From an uncultured Clostridia bacterium (GTDB lineage: Bacteria > Bacillota > Clostridia > Oscillospirales > Acutalibacteraceae), in the NCBI GenBank assembly GCA_946407065.1, contig CAMJMQ010000009.1, positions 25,378 to 89,377 of the forward strand: a stretch of DNA of 64,000 nucleotides, given 5' to 3'. The number at the start of each line of letters is the position of its first letter. Position 1 is the first letter of the stretch. Under the pieces are notes generated by a model. That model searched no databases. It was given only the letters and a program-made list of their open reading frames with translations, and had not been told where the DNA came from. This document shows positions 46,756-55,090 of this stretch, one piece after another. The translations under genes and the position numbers were made by a program.

Positions 46756-47895
46756 ATGAAAAAACCTGTCAAAAAAACCAAAAAGCGTGTGATTACAATT
46801 GTTGTGGCGGTATTGCTCGTACTGGTTGTTGCTGTTGCGGCATTGGTTTTGGTTGTTTTGAGCAAAACTGTCTGGTATAAACATCCTGAATTAAAGGGTG
46901 ATCCCGAGATCGGTCAATGGTACCGTATTACTCCGGAAGGAACGCAATCATCAGACGGCAGCGAATGGCACGGATTGCTGAAAATCGGTAGTGAAAATAA
47001 AGTCGCTGTATACTTTTTCGGTGGTGGCGCAAGCATAAACGAGTACACCTCGGAGCACGGAAAGGACTTCTTTGCAACCTCTGCGGGATATCAGGACTTT
47101 GTATCTTTGGGAGGCATATCAAGTAATAGCGAGGACAACCCCTTTAAAGACTGGACATTCCTTGTTATTCCATACGCGACCGGAGATTTTCACTGTGGCA
47201 CGGGAGTATATCGGTACGAAGATGCCGGCGGAAGCAAAGCCGTATATCATACAGGCTATCGCAATTACTCTGCCTTTTTAGACGCTGCACAGCCTTATAT
47301 CGGGAACCCCGACACTTTGCTCATAACCGGCTTTTCGGCAGGAGGATTTGCAACTTCCCTTCTCGCGGATGATGTGATAGATCGCTTTCCGTCCGCCGGG
47401 AATATTACGGTCTGCGTAGACAGTTCCCTGCTATTGTACGACGGCTGGCATGATACGGCTGAAAAACTGTGGCAGGCTCCGACTGAAATCACTGAAAGGC
47501 TCACCGGAAACAATATTGTTCTTGACAGTTTATCGGCGCTCCATGAAAAACGCGGTAACAGCGTAAAGATTCTTTTTGACTGTTCCTACCGCGACGACAC
47601 ACTGCAGCAATATCAGGGGTACATCCGTAACGGTGTTATGGAGAAGAATAAAGAAAACGGTGATATTTTCCAAGATGATCTTGCCCGGATGGTACATGAC
47701 CTTAAGAAAAACATTCCTAATATAGGTATTTATATTTGGAACTATGCAGAGGACAAGGAAACGCACAACACCCAACACACGATCATCTCCGCAAACGCAT
47801 TTGATAAATTGAACGGTGAAAAAAGCATTGCCGACTGGATATATGACGCTGTTAACGGTGAAGTCTACACCTATGGGCTTGAGCTGCTTGAATGA
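46756..47895 (+). CDS. Pectin acetylesterase/Notum-like esterase, membrane-anchored
   Basis: This 379-residue protein starts with a very basic tail (KKPVKKTKKR) and one membrane segment at about 11-36, so the enzyme faces outward. The rest parallels the cytoplasmic paralogue at 37384: VAVYFFGGGASINEYTS, IPYATGDFHCGTGVYRYED, TGFSAGGFATSLLADDV with nucleophile Ser194, and a His in NTQHTIIS. It probably trims acetyl groups from polymer or large oligosaccharides at the surface, so that uptake can occur. It is the last clear gene of the operon; GGGAGA lies before the ATG. Confidence 0.82.
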   Translation: MKKPVKKTKKRVITIVVAVLLVLVVAVAALVLVVLSKTVWYKHPELKGDPEIGQWYRITPEGTQSSDGSEWHGLLKIGSENKVAVYFFGGGASINEYTSEHGKDFFATSAGYQDFVSLGGISSNSEDNPFKDWTFLVIPYATGDFHCGTGVYRYEDAGGSKAVYHTGYRNYSAFLDAAQPYIGNPDTLLITGFSAGGFATSLLADDVIDRFPSAGNITVCVDSSLLLYDGWHDTAEKLWQAPTEITERLTGNNIVLDSLSALHEKRGNSVKILFDCSYRDDTLQQYQGYIRNGVMEKNKENGDIFQDDLARMVHDLKKNIPNIGIYIWNYAEDKETHNTQHTIISANAFDKLNGEKSIADWIYDAVNGEVYTYGLELLE

Positions 47896-47957
47896 CAACT
47901 AATGTTCCGTCACGATTACATTAACACATGAATGCTTTTGGGTGAAGCGAGGTAACT

Positions 47958-48935
47958 ATGGGCATATTTTTAAACATCATTCTTTTGATTATTGGTTTTG
48001 TCGGTCTTGTGAAAGGCGCTGATTTCTTTGTGGACGGAAGTTCGGCATTAGCTCAAATATTTAAGGTACCTGCAGTAATTATTGGGTTGACCATTGTAGC
48101 ATTAGGCACGAGCATGCCCGAATTAGCGGTCAGCACAACCGCTGCGATAAATGGTTCCAACGAAATCGCACTAAGCAATGTCGTTGGTTCAAATCTCTTT
48201 AATCTACTTGGCGTGCTTGGTATCTGCGCTATTATCGCTCCGCTTCCGATAGAGAAAGAAATTGTGAAACGTGATTTTCCGTTTTCAATTATTATCACAA
48301 TCGCATTATTCTTTGCAGTAGGTTTTAAACTGTTTTCGGGCTTTGATTTTTTGGGAACACAAATGTCTGAAAATGTTGGTTTAGTAGGGCGACCCGTAGG
48401 GATCCTTCTGCTGATTGCTTTCGTATTATATATCATTATTTTGATCATATCTGCAAAAAAGCACGGAAATGATGAGAACTATGGAAAAAAGCTGCCTTTA
48501 TGGAAATGCATTCTGTATATTGTCATAGGTCTGGCATGTATTATCGGAGGCGGGCAGCTTGTCGTAAACAACGCAAAAGCAATAGCAGCGTCTTTTGGGA
48601 TGTCAGAAACACTGATAGGATTGACGGTTGTAGCTTTCGGTACTTCATTACCCGAGTTGGTAACATCTATCGTTGCATCCCGCAAAGGAGAAAACGGTCT
48701 TGCCGTCGGCAATGTCGTAGGTTCCAATATTTTCAACATTTTGTTTATCCTTGGTGTATCTTCAACAATCCATCCAATCACCGTAAACTACGCTTCTGTT
48801 ATCGATCTTTTGATTTTAATCGTTGTTTCTGTCATAACTTTTGTGTATGCCACAAGAAAATCAATCAATCGAATCCAAGGCGCTTCAATGGTTATTATGT
48901 ACATAGCCACCGTAGTATTTGCGATCCTAAGATGA
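47958..48935 (+). CDS. CaCA family Na+/Ca2+ antiporter (YrbG-like)
   Basis: This 325-residue protein has ten or so membrane segments and the two inverted alpha repeats of the family: GLTIVALGTSMPELAVS near 35-51 and GLTVVAFGTSLPELVTS near 220-236, each with the acidic residue that binds calcium. It exchanges Ca2+ for Na+ or H+ across the membrane. It starts 62 bases after the esterase operon with no terminator between, so read-through is possible. A functional tie to the locus is not evident; dockerin folding needs Ca2+ and GPH carriers may use Na+, but that link is speculation. Confidence 0.9.
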   Translation: MGIFLNIILLIIGFVGLVKGADFFVDGSSALAQIFKVPAVIIGLTIVALGTSMPELAVSTTAAINGSNEIALSNVVGSNLFNLLGVLGICAIIAPLPIEKEIVKRDFPFSIIITIALFFAVGFKLFSGFDFLGTQMSENVGLVGRPVGILLLIAFVLYIIILIISAKKHGNDENYGKKLPLWKCILYIVIGLACIIGGGQLVVNNAKAIAASFGMSETLIGLTVVAFGTSLPELVTSIVASRKGENGLAVGNVVGSNIFNILFILGVSSTIHPITVNYASVIDLLILIVVSVITFVYATRKSINRIQGASMVIMYIATVVFAILR

Positions 48936-49228
48936 GAATAACAGTTGCCAAACGGTAGGATGTTCAAACGGTTGTAAAGCGGTGAAGCCAGCACCTTTCA
49001 TTTCTTTTACCGAAGCAAAGATTCGGTCGGAGCTTTGCCGCGCACTATTCATAAATATGCTTCTGTTTCTGCCGGCGGGATTGAATATTCTTATATCTTT
49101 ACGATCAATGTAAAGCACTACCTTCTTAAATAATAAACCAAAAGGCACTGTCGCAAAACACGAGTTTTGCGACAGTGCCTTTGTTATCCTATTCGGTTTT
49201 TGATATGTTCCGCTTAGAATATCGTCCT
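48936..49228. other. Intergenic stretch with terminator; possible gene remnant
   Basis: The minus strand is open across this region and reads as a coherent peptide (for example IFNPAGRNRSIFMNSARQSSDRIFASVKEMKG), but there is no good ribosome site and the frame runs through the terminator hairpin. It may be the tail of a decayed gene. No family was recognised. Confidence 0.35.
49141..49182. terminator. Strong 19-bp hairpin terminator
   Basis: A perfect 19-bp stem joins 49141-49159 and 49164-49182 with an ACGA loop. A- and T-runs on the two sides suit both the antiporter transcript and the convergent radical SAM operon. Confidence 0.85.
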
Positions 49229-50122
49229 TCATTGCGATGTGCTTTTCTGCTTTACGGATTTCTTGACTTCCTCATGGAAAAAGTAATTAACCACGACAGG
49301 AGGCTCGCCGAAATCGGAGCGTTTGGTGTCGTCATCACGAAGATACGGCAAATTATATTTGGCGGTATATTCCTTCATTTCTTCGTCGAGAGCATACCAG
49401 TAGGAGCGATCCTTGTAGGTGTAGATCTCCTTATATAAGCCGTCCAGCTCGGGACGGTTTTCATGGATCCAGTTAAGGATTTTTGTGCGGTAGTCGCCGC
49501 GCAGATTCAGGTTCTCCAGCCACACCAGATTACAGAAATCCTTTGCCGCTGAGATGATCTCCTTTGGGTCGGTGATGCCCGGAAAGATCGGAGAGATGAA
49601 CAAGGTCGTCTGAACGCCCGCCTCATAAAACTGCTTCATCGCGTTCAGCCTGCGCTCAATGCTGACGGCTCTGTCCATCTGTCTGCGGAAGTCCTCGTCC
49701 AGCGTATTGATCGACCACGATACGCGCGCGTTCGGAAAGGTCTTGATCAAATCCAGATCTCTCAGCACCAAATCGGAACGGGTGGCGATGCTGATATTCA
49801 CGCCGCTGCCCTGTAGCTGTTCGAGTAACGCACGGGTGCGACCGTACTCTTTTTCACAAGGCTGGTAAGGGTCGGTAACGGAGCCGATGAACGCTTCCTT
49901 ACCCGCGTACTTTTTCGGATTCTTGATGGGCGTCCAATACTTCACATCCACGAAATCGCCCCAAGGCTCGGGGTGATTGGTAAAGCGCTTCATAAAGCTT
50001 GCGTAACAGTATTTACAGCCGTGGACACAGCCGACGTAAGGATTGACGGAATAGTCAGATACGGGCAGATTGGATTTTGTCATCACGCCCTTTGTTTCGA
50101 TTTCCTTTATCGTAACGCTCAT
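49229..50122 (-). CDS. SPL-type radical SAM protein
   Basis: The open frame begins at 50143, but the ATG at 50122 has GGAGG upstream and overlaps the previous stop (ATGA); 297 residues. NPYVGCVHGCKYCYA places the iron-sulfur Cys at 32, 36 and 39 (CxxxCxxC). KYWTPIKNP, GSVTDPYQPCEKEYGRTR and SINTLDEDFRRQMDR follow the pattern of Rv2578c/spore photoproduct lyase-like radical SAM proteins. The substrate of this group is unknown. It is the last gene of a four-gene operon with an adenylation-GNAT fusion, a regulator and an esterase, which hints at a small-molecule modification role. Confidence 0.85.
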   Translation of the reverse strand: MSVTIKEIETKGVMTKSNLPVSDYSVNPYVGCVHGCKYCYASFMKRFTNHPEPWGDFVDVKYWTPIKNPKKYAGKEAFIGSVTDPYQPCEKEYGRTRALLEQLQGSGVNISIATRSDLVLRDLDLIKTFPNARVSWSINTLDEDFRRQMDRAVSIERRLNAMKQFYEAGVQTTLFISPIFPGITDPKEIISAAKDFCNLVWLENLNLRGDYRTKILNWIHENRPELDGLYKEIYTYKDRSYWYALDEEMKEYTAKYNLPYLRDDDTKRSDFGEPPVVVNYFFHEEVKKSVKQKSTSQ

Positions 50123-50790
50123 TTTGTTTCCTCCAACATCCACTTGATACCCTTTGCCGTTCTCAAAGCACCCTGCTGAAAGTGATTGCCCCTGTTCAGC
50201 TCGAATACGGTGTTGATACCGTGTTCGGCAAAGTGTTTTTCGATCTCTCTTGTGTTATCCTCCACGGTTTGGAGGATTTTATTTTTGACGTTCGCTTCTC
50301 TGTCGCCGAGGGAGAAGTAGATCGTTTTCGGCAGTTTTGCAGCGTCATATCTCATGATGTATTCCTTGAAATCAGGGAACCACATCGAACCGGAGCAGGA
50401 AGCGACCGCCGTGAATAAATCACATTTTGTGACGGCGTATAACGCGAATAAACCGGCAAGAGAATAGCCCGCGAGCATAACGGCATGAGGTTCGGCGTTC
50501 AGTTCTTCTTTCACCGCAGGAATGATCTCGTCGAGCAACAGATCAAGGTATTTGTCTGCCTTACCGCCGCAGGGCGTGTCGTTTTCGCTGATCGGCGGGA
50601 TCGCCCACGGCGACATATCGTCGTCCCAGTTCAAGCCGCTGATCTCAACGAGTGTAAAATCGGGACAGTCTATTTCCCTGCATTTTTTGTAAATATCGCC
50701 GTTGCTTTTCATATAGTTATTGAGGATGACCAGCGGAGCAACTGTGTTTTCTGCTTTAAAGATCTCTATTGTTTTGCCGTGGATATTCAT
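50119..50790 (-). CDS. Alpha/beta hydrolase, putative esterase
   Basis: This 223-residue protein has the alpha/beta hydrolase pattern with AGYSLAGLFALYAV as nucleophile elbow (Ser in GYSLAG), an acidic residue likely in SLGDREANVK, and His in RGNHFQQGA. It resembles Fes/IroE-type and esterase D-like small hydrolases that cut acyl or peptide esters. No signal peptide is seen. Start and stop both overlap neighbours by 4 bases, showing tight translational coupling. Next to an adenylation enzyme it could release or edit an aminoacyl product, but that is inference. Confidence 0.75.
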   Translation of the reverse strand: MNIHGKTIEIFKAENTVAPLVILNNYMKSNGDIYKKCREIDCPDFTLVEISGLNWDDDMSPWAIPPISENDTPCGGKADKYLDLLLDEIIPAVKEELNAEPHAVMLAGYSLAGLFALYAVTKCDLFTAVASCSGSMWFPDFKEYIMRYDAAKLPKTIYFSLGDREANVKNKILQTVEDNTREIEKHFAEHGINTVFELNRGNHFQQGALRTAKGIKWMLEETK

Positions 50791-51185
50791 GACTGCTCCT
50801 CTTTATACAATTCATTTTCGTGCTGAAAGCCCCAGTTCATGATGGAATAGAATACGGGGATCAGGTCTTTGCCCATCTGCGTTAAGGAGTATTCAACGTG
50901 AGGCGGAATCTCGTTGAACTGCTCGCGGCGTATCAAGCCGTCGTCCTCCAGCTCCCGAAGTGACTTTGTCAGCATGGTGTTGGTGATGCCGGGCAAGTCC
51001 TTTTTCAGCTGACCGAAGCGCACGGTATCGTAGATGCACATCTCGTACATCAACTGCGCCTTCCATTTGCCCTGCAGCATGACGAGCAGGGGCGTTACGG
51101 GACAATTGCCGTTTTCGGTGACGATGCCCTGCTTTAGCTTGACGAGGTATTCCTCATAGCTCATGTATTCCTTTTGATTACTCAT
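50787..51185 (-). CDS. HxlR family transcriptional regulator
   Basis: This 132-residue winged-helix protein has the HxlR signature. CPVTPLLVMLQGKWKAQLMYEM is followed by RFGQLKKDLPGITNTMLTKSLRELEDDGLIRRE and PHVEYSLTQMGKDLIPVF. The Cys in NCPVT is at the place where HxlR-type redox or aldehyde sensors such as HypR and YodB have theirs. It is the second gene of the operon, overlapping both neighbours by 4 bases. A perfect palindrome in the operon promoter (53122-53138) is a good candidate site for autoregulation. Confidence 0.9.
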   Translation of the reverse strand: MSNQKEYMSYEEYLVKLKQGIVTENGNCPVTPLLVMLQGKWKAQLMYEMCIYDTVRFGQLKKDLPGITNTMLTKSLRELEDDGLIRREQFNEIPPHVEYSLTQMGKDLIPVFYSIMNWGFQHENELYKEEQS

Positions 51186-53101
51186 AGCTTCATGTATCCT
51201 TTCATATCCTTGAACCCGAGCCGGCGGTACATTCGCTCACCGTCAGCCGATGTTTCAAGGTAGATTTTTTCTATGTTTCGCGCTTTGGCTTCGGCGATCA
51301 AATGCTCGACTATCCTTGTGGCGATCCCCTGATGACGGTATTCCTCTCTTGTGTAAATATTCATTAGATAGGCGCATTTGCCGCCAAGATTATCAGGTGA
51401 GGGCATTTCATCATAGATACAAACACCGCCGCAGCCCACGATCTCAGTACCGCTGTACGCAAAGCAGGCGATGTGACCGCCGCTCGGCATTTCGCTTATA
51501 TAATATCGGCGGTTATTCTCGCGGATCATTTCGATCTGTTCCGCAGTCAGCGTCTTGAATTCTTCGCTGAAAACATTGCTCAGCACTTCCATCCGCCAAT
51601 CCAGCAGCAGATCAAGGTCTTGTATCTTCGCGTTTTTGACTTCGATCCGCTTCGGTACAGGCAGGCTGTCTTTGTCGAGCTTGCCGTTGACGGTTAGCGG
51701 CAATTTATCGAGCGTGATAAAGAATTCGGGAATCATAAACTCCGTTAAGTACATTGTCATATATTCTTTGAGCGCTGTCAAGTTAAAGCTATCGTTTTCG
51801 GGAACAATGTAGGCGACAAGATAGGATAGGTTGTTGCTGTCGGTGTAAGGTACCACCGCCGCCTGATGGATACCGGGATAGCTTAGAATAACGCTCTGCA
51901 CCTCGTCGGCTTCCACACGCTTGCCGAGGATCATCACCTGTGTGTCCTTTCTGCGGACAAAGGCAAGGTTCCCGTCGGGCAGAACATAGCCGAGATCGCC
52001 GCTGCGGTACATTCGCTCGCCGTTTTCAAGGGTGACAAAAGCTTTATTTTCTTCCGCTCTGTCGCCGATATATCCCTGTGATACTCCACCGCCATAGATA
52101 CAGATCTCTCCAAGCTGACCGTTCGGCGCTTCTTCACCGTTTTCATCCAGTATCTTGATGGACGCGCCTTTCACGGCTTTGCCGACCGGATAGGAGCCGT
52201 CCTCGAGCGCGTAGCCCTCTGAGCAGTTATAGTAGGTGGCGCAAACGGTCGTTTCGCTCGGACCGTAGGTATTATAAACGGTGACTTGATCAACGAGCCG
52301 ATCAACGTAGCTTTGACGAATCACATCGCCGCCGCTGATCAGTAAGCGTAACGATTTCGGAATACTTTCCAGTCCGTTCATCTCCTGCAAAAGATACGGA
52401 AAACCGCTGAGCATCGTGACCTTGTTATTGTCGATATACCTCATTAGTTTTTCAATACTGCTTTTATCGTCGTCGGACGGGATCGCGAGCGCCGCGCCCG
52501 ACAGCAGCGTCGTGAACACTTCCTCTACAAAGATATCGAAGGAACAGACCGAGTATTGCAGCATAATATCGCTTTCATTGGGATGAAACTCATTTTGAAA
52601 GGCGTTGACATAATGCAGAATGTTCTTGTGCGTCACGGATACGCCCTTCGGCTTTCCTGTCGAGCCGGAGGTATAAAGGATATATGCAAGGCTGTTTTGA
52701 TCAATATCTTTATCAGGGACAGCGGAATTTTCATTGATAGTAATACCGCTGTCAACAATTATTTTTGGTAGTTCTTTGACTCTGTTACGGTATGTTGTAT
52801 TCGTGATGATACAAGCCGCCTGCGCTTCCTCCATCATATACGCGACACGCTCCTGCGGAAAGAACGGCTCTGCTGGAATATACGCCGCCCCGATTTTCAG
52901 CACTGCAAAAATCGCCGCAATCATCTCAACGGAATGCTCCATCATCACGCCGATTCGTTTTGCGTTTTCAGGCAGCATAGCGGCAACCGTATTGATCAGC
53001 CGATCAAATTCCTTTGCGGTCAAGGTTCTGCTTTTATCAAACACGATCGTTTTATCAGAATTCTTTTCGATTGCTTTCTTTAGCGCATCGTAAACGCCCA
53101 T
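51182..53101 (-). CDS. Amino-acid adenylation domain fused to a GNAT acyltransferase
   Basis: A GTG at 53110 is possible, but the ATG at 53101 is better spaced from AGAAGG; 639 residues. Residues 1-485 form an NRPS-type adenylation domain with LYTSGSTGKPKGVSVTH (A3), YNTYGPSETTVCATYYN (A5), YRSGDLGYVLPDGNL (A7), and LPLTVNGKLDKDSLP with the A10 Lys. No carrier (PCP) domain or its phosphopantetheine Ser follows. Instead, from about 490, a GNAT domain begins with a LDLLLDWRMEVLSNVF start, an acetyl-CoA loop EEYRHQGIATRIVEHLI and YRRLGFKDMKGYMKL at the end. The enzyme may activate an amino acid and acylate it or pass it to an amine. The substrate is unknown. It leads a four-gene operon. Confidence 0.9.
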   Translation of the reverse strand: MGVYDALKKAIEKNSDKTIVFDKSRTLTAKEFDRLINTVAAMLPENAKRIGVMMEHSVEMIAAIFAVLKIGAAYIPAEPFFPQERVAYMMEEAQAACIITNTTYRNRVKELPKIIVDSGITINENSAVPDKDIDQNSLAYILYTSGSTGKPKGVSVTHKNILHYVNAFQNEFHPNESDIMLQYSVCSFDIFVEEVFTTLLSGAALAIPSDDDKSSIEKLMRYIDNNKVTMLSGFPYLLQEMNGLESIPKSLRLLISGGDVIRQSYVDRLVDQVTVYNTYGPSETTVCATYYNCSEGYALEDGSYPVGKAVKGASIKILDENGEEAPNGQLGEICIYGGGVSQGYIGDRAEENKAFVTLENGERMYRSGDLGYVLPDGNLAFVRRKDTQVMILGKRVEADEVQSVILSYPGIHQAAVVPYTDSNNLSYLVAYIVPENDSFNLTALKEYMTMYLTEFMIPEFFITLDKLPLTVNGKLDKDSLPVPKRIEVKNAKIQDLDLLLDWRMEVLSNVFSEEFKTLTAEQIEMIRENNRRYYISEMPSGGHIACFAYSGTEIVGCGGVCIYDEMPSPDNLGGKCAYLMNIYTREEYRHQGIATRIVEHLIAEAKARNIEKIYLETSADGERMYRRLGFKDMKGYMKL

Positions 53102-53121
53102 TTGAATCACCTTCTTCTTTC

Positions 53122-53158
53122 GGTATAATAATTATACCATATCTAAAAGGTGTTTCAA
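53122..53158 (-). promoter_or_regulatory. Promoter with palindromic operator of the adenylation-GNAT operon
   Basis: On the minus strand TTGAAA (53158-53153), 16 bases, then TATAAT (53136-53131). The -10 lies inside a perfect 17-bp palindrome, GGTATAAT-A-ATTATACC (53122-53138). A repressor bound there would block the promoter; the HxlR protein in the operon is the obvious candidate. Confidence 0.7.
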
Positions 53159-53756
53159 GTACGCAGTTTTTTATTACATAGTACGCTCGGTGATACTTAT
53201 CCAACTATTATAACAAAATACGAATCATTCAGTGTCGATCAAATGAATCAATATAATACTATTAAACAGATTGCAAGAAGAATTGAACATGTGCAACAGG
53301 TGTGAAAGCATTGCTTTATACGAAGTTTTGGTAATGATCAACTCGATATGATTGCCTGTCTATCATTCATAATCAGAGGTTGCTGAAAACACAGAAAGGA
53401 CCGTCTTGCATTTAAGACGGTCCTCTGGATCCTATTCAGTTTTATTTTTCCGTTAAGGACATCGCTCTTTATGGGGAGAGGAGGAGCCGCAATGCGAGGT
53501 CAAGGCATACCAACCGGATATGCCTACCGAGTAAAGCGAGCGACGACGATGGAGCGCTGTTGCATGGGAGTTGTTAACCAAATCATAGATTTGGACAACT
53601 CCTCAAAGTCACTCCCCTACAATTTCACTGTAACGTTTATTGTATGGGTAGGATGACTGGAAATATGCCCGTCAAAACCACGGTTCGGATATCTCCGGTT
53701 ACCCTAGGCGTTTCCGCCGAGGAATGCTCCTACCGTATCTTTTTTCCTTGAAACAG
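53159..53756. other. Non-coding stretch with two strong hairpins
   Basis: No credible gene is present. AGGACCGTCTT (53397-53407) pairs with AAGACGGTCCT (53414-53424). A second hairpin pairs GGAGTTGT plus CCAAATC with GATTTGG plus ACAACTCC (53567-53602). The sequence after the first hairpin resembles that after the hairpin at 49141, so this may be a copy of an interspersed element. Confidence 0.5.
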
Positions 53757-53785
53757 TCATATCTCGTCCACGATTTGCATATATT
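53757..53785 (+). promoter_or_regulatory. Sigma-E type promoter of spoIIP
   Basis: TCATATC (53757-53763), 14 bases, then CATATATT (53778-53785). This agrees well with the mother-cell sigma-E consensus (KMATATT, CATACAHT) and lies 28 bases before the spoIIP start. Confidence 0.6.
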
Positions 53786-53812
53786 ATAGCAATTCGCGCA
53801 AAAGGTGAGAGA

Positions 53813-54880
53813 ATGAAGAAACGATATTGGAAGATGACGGTGACAGCGGCGGCGCTGGCGCTGGTGATGGCGGTGTGCCTGAGCATGGTGGCATATCGGA
53901 TGCGCTCCTGTATGGCGCTCGGGGATGAAGCGGCGCTGTTATCGGGAAAGCTGAGCTTTGTCAACGGCGATATGAGCGCCGGGAGCAGCACGGTCGCTAC
54001 GGCGGATGAAGCACCGACACAGCCGCCGCAAGTGCGTCCGCTCGCCGAGACGCCGACCGATACGGAGCAGGTGAAGGAAAAGCCGCAGGATACGCCCCAC
54101 AGCGGCACGACCTACCCCGTTAAGGAGATCAAGGTCAGCAACGGCAACATGAGCTATGACAATTTTACCATCCGTAATACGACGGATTATGACCTCGACG
54201 TCGAATCGCTGTTGTCGTCGGAGCTGCCCTTTGCGCTCGAGGATAACCACGAGGTGCAGGTGCTGATCTACCACACCCATACCTGTGAGCGGTATCTCAC
54301 CGAAGATAACGGCGAATATTACGAGGATTATTACCCGCGTTCCACCGACGGCGATCTGGGCGTTGTCGCGGTAGGGGAGAGGCTAGTCGAAACGCTGAAG
54401 AAAAACGGCATCGGCGCGGTTCATGACACCACCCTCCACGACTATCCCTCCTATGAGGGCTCCTACGCTCGCTCGTGGGAAACGATCTCGGCGTATAAAG
54501 AGAAGTATCCGTCGATCAAGGTCACCATCGACCTGCACCGTGACGCGATGACCGCCGATGACGGCACCAAGTATAAGCCGACCTTTGAAGCTGACGGCGG
54601 CAAGGCGGCACAGATCATGATCATGGCGGGCTACGGGATCGACGGCGGCTTTGACTTCTGGCATGATAACCTGATCTTTGCCATGCAACTGCAAAAGCTG
54701 TGCGAGGATAAATACCCCGGCATGACCCGACCGCTGAACTTCGGCGAGTACACCTACAACATGAATTTCAACAACGGCTCGCTTCTGATCGAGGTAGGTA
54801 CCGACGCGAACACTGTCGAGGAGGCCTGCCGCAGCGGTGATTATCTCGCGCAGGCTCTGTCAGAGCTGTTGAAACGGTGA
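53813..54880 (+). CDS. spoIIP: Stage II sporulation protein P
   Basis: This 355-residue protein has an N-terminal membrane anchor (about 8-28) and a Thr/Pro-rich linker. The SpoIIP amidase domain follows from about 145: VLIYHTHTCERY, DTTLHDYPSYEGSYARSWETI, VTIDLHRDAM and LLIEVGTDANTVEEA carry the zinc His and Glu residues. SpoIIP cuts the stem peptide from peptidoglycan and, with SpoIID and SpoIIM, drives the membrane movement of engulfment. A sigma-E type promoter precedes it. Usually a gpr gene lies directly before spoIIP; here gpr is about 50 kb away, so the pair has been separated. Confidence 0.93.
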   Translation: MKKRYWKMTVTAAALALVMAVCLSMVAYRMRSCMALGDEAALLSGKLSFVNGDMSAGSSTVATADEAPTQPPQVRPLAETPTDTEQVKEKPQDTPHSGTTYPVKEIKVSNGNMSYDNFTIRNTTDYDLDVESLLSSELPFALEDNHEVQVLIYHTHTCERYLTEDNGEYYEDYYPRSTDGDLGVVAVGERLVETLKKNGIGAVHDTTLHDYPSYEGSYARSWETISAYKEKYPSIKVTIDLHRDAMTADDGTKYKPTFEADGGKAAQIMIMAGYGIDGGFDFWHDNLIFAMQLQKLCEDKYPGMTRPLNFGEYTYNMNFNNGSLLIEVGTDANTVEEACRSGDYLAQALSELLKR

Positions 54881-55004
54881 TCCCATAGAAACACAAGTCC
54901 GACCGAACCGCGTATATTTCGCTCGTAGAATGATTATTTATTCATTGTCAAAAGAAAAGTCGATTTGATGTCCCCGGTGATTAGGCATAATGTCGAATTC
55001 ACTG

Positions 55005-55041
55005 CCCCGGTCTTGAAAAAAGATCGGGGCTTTGCTATAAT
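55005..55041 (+). promoter_or_regulatory. Hairpin overlapping a promoter upstream of the Q-rich protein gene
   Basis: CCCCGGTCTT (55005-55014) pairs with AAGATCGGGG (55020-55029) and may terminate spoIIP transcripts. A promoter overlaps it: TTGAAA (55013-55018), 17 bases, TATAAT (55036-55041). Confidence 0.6.
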
Positions 55042-55090
55042 ATGCACGTTGAAAAAGACACATTTTTCGTATGGCTGAGTTGAGGTTATT

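Noticed and set aside
48927..49232. Minus-strand frame of about 100 codons as a functional gene
   Set aside because: It reads through a 19-bp terminator and has no good start. Kept only as a possible remnant in the intergenic entry.
53471..53656. Plus-strand open frame of 61 codons
   Set aside because: It crosses the hairpin at 53567-53602, with no ribosome site or recognisable product.
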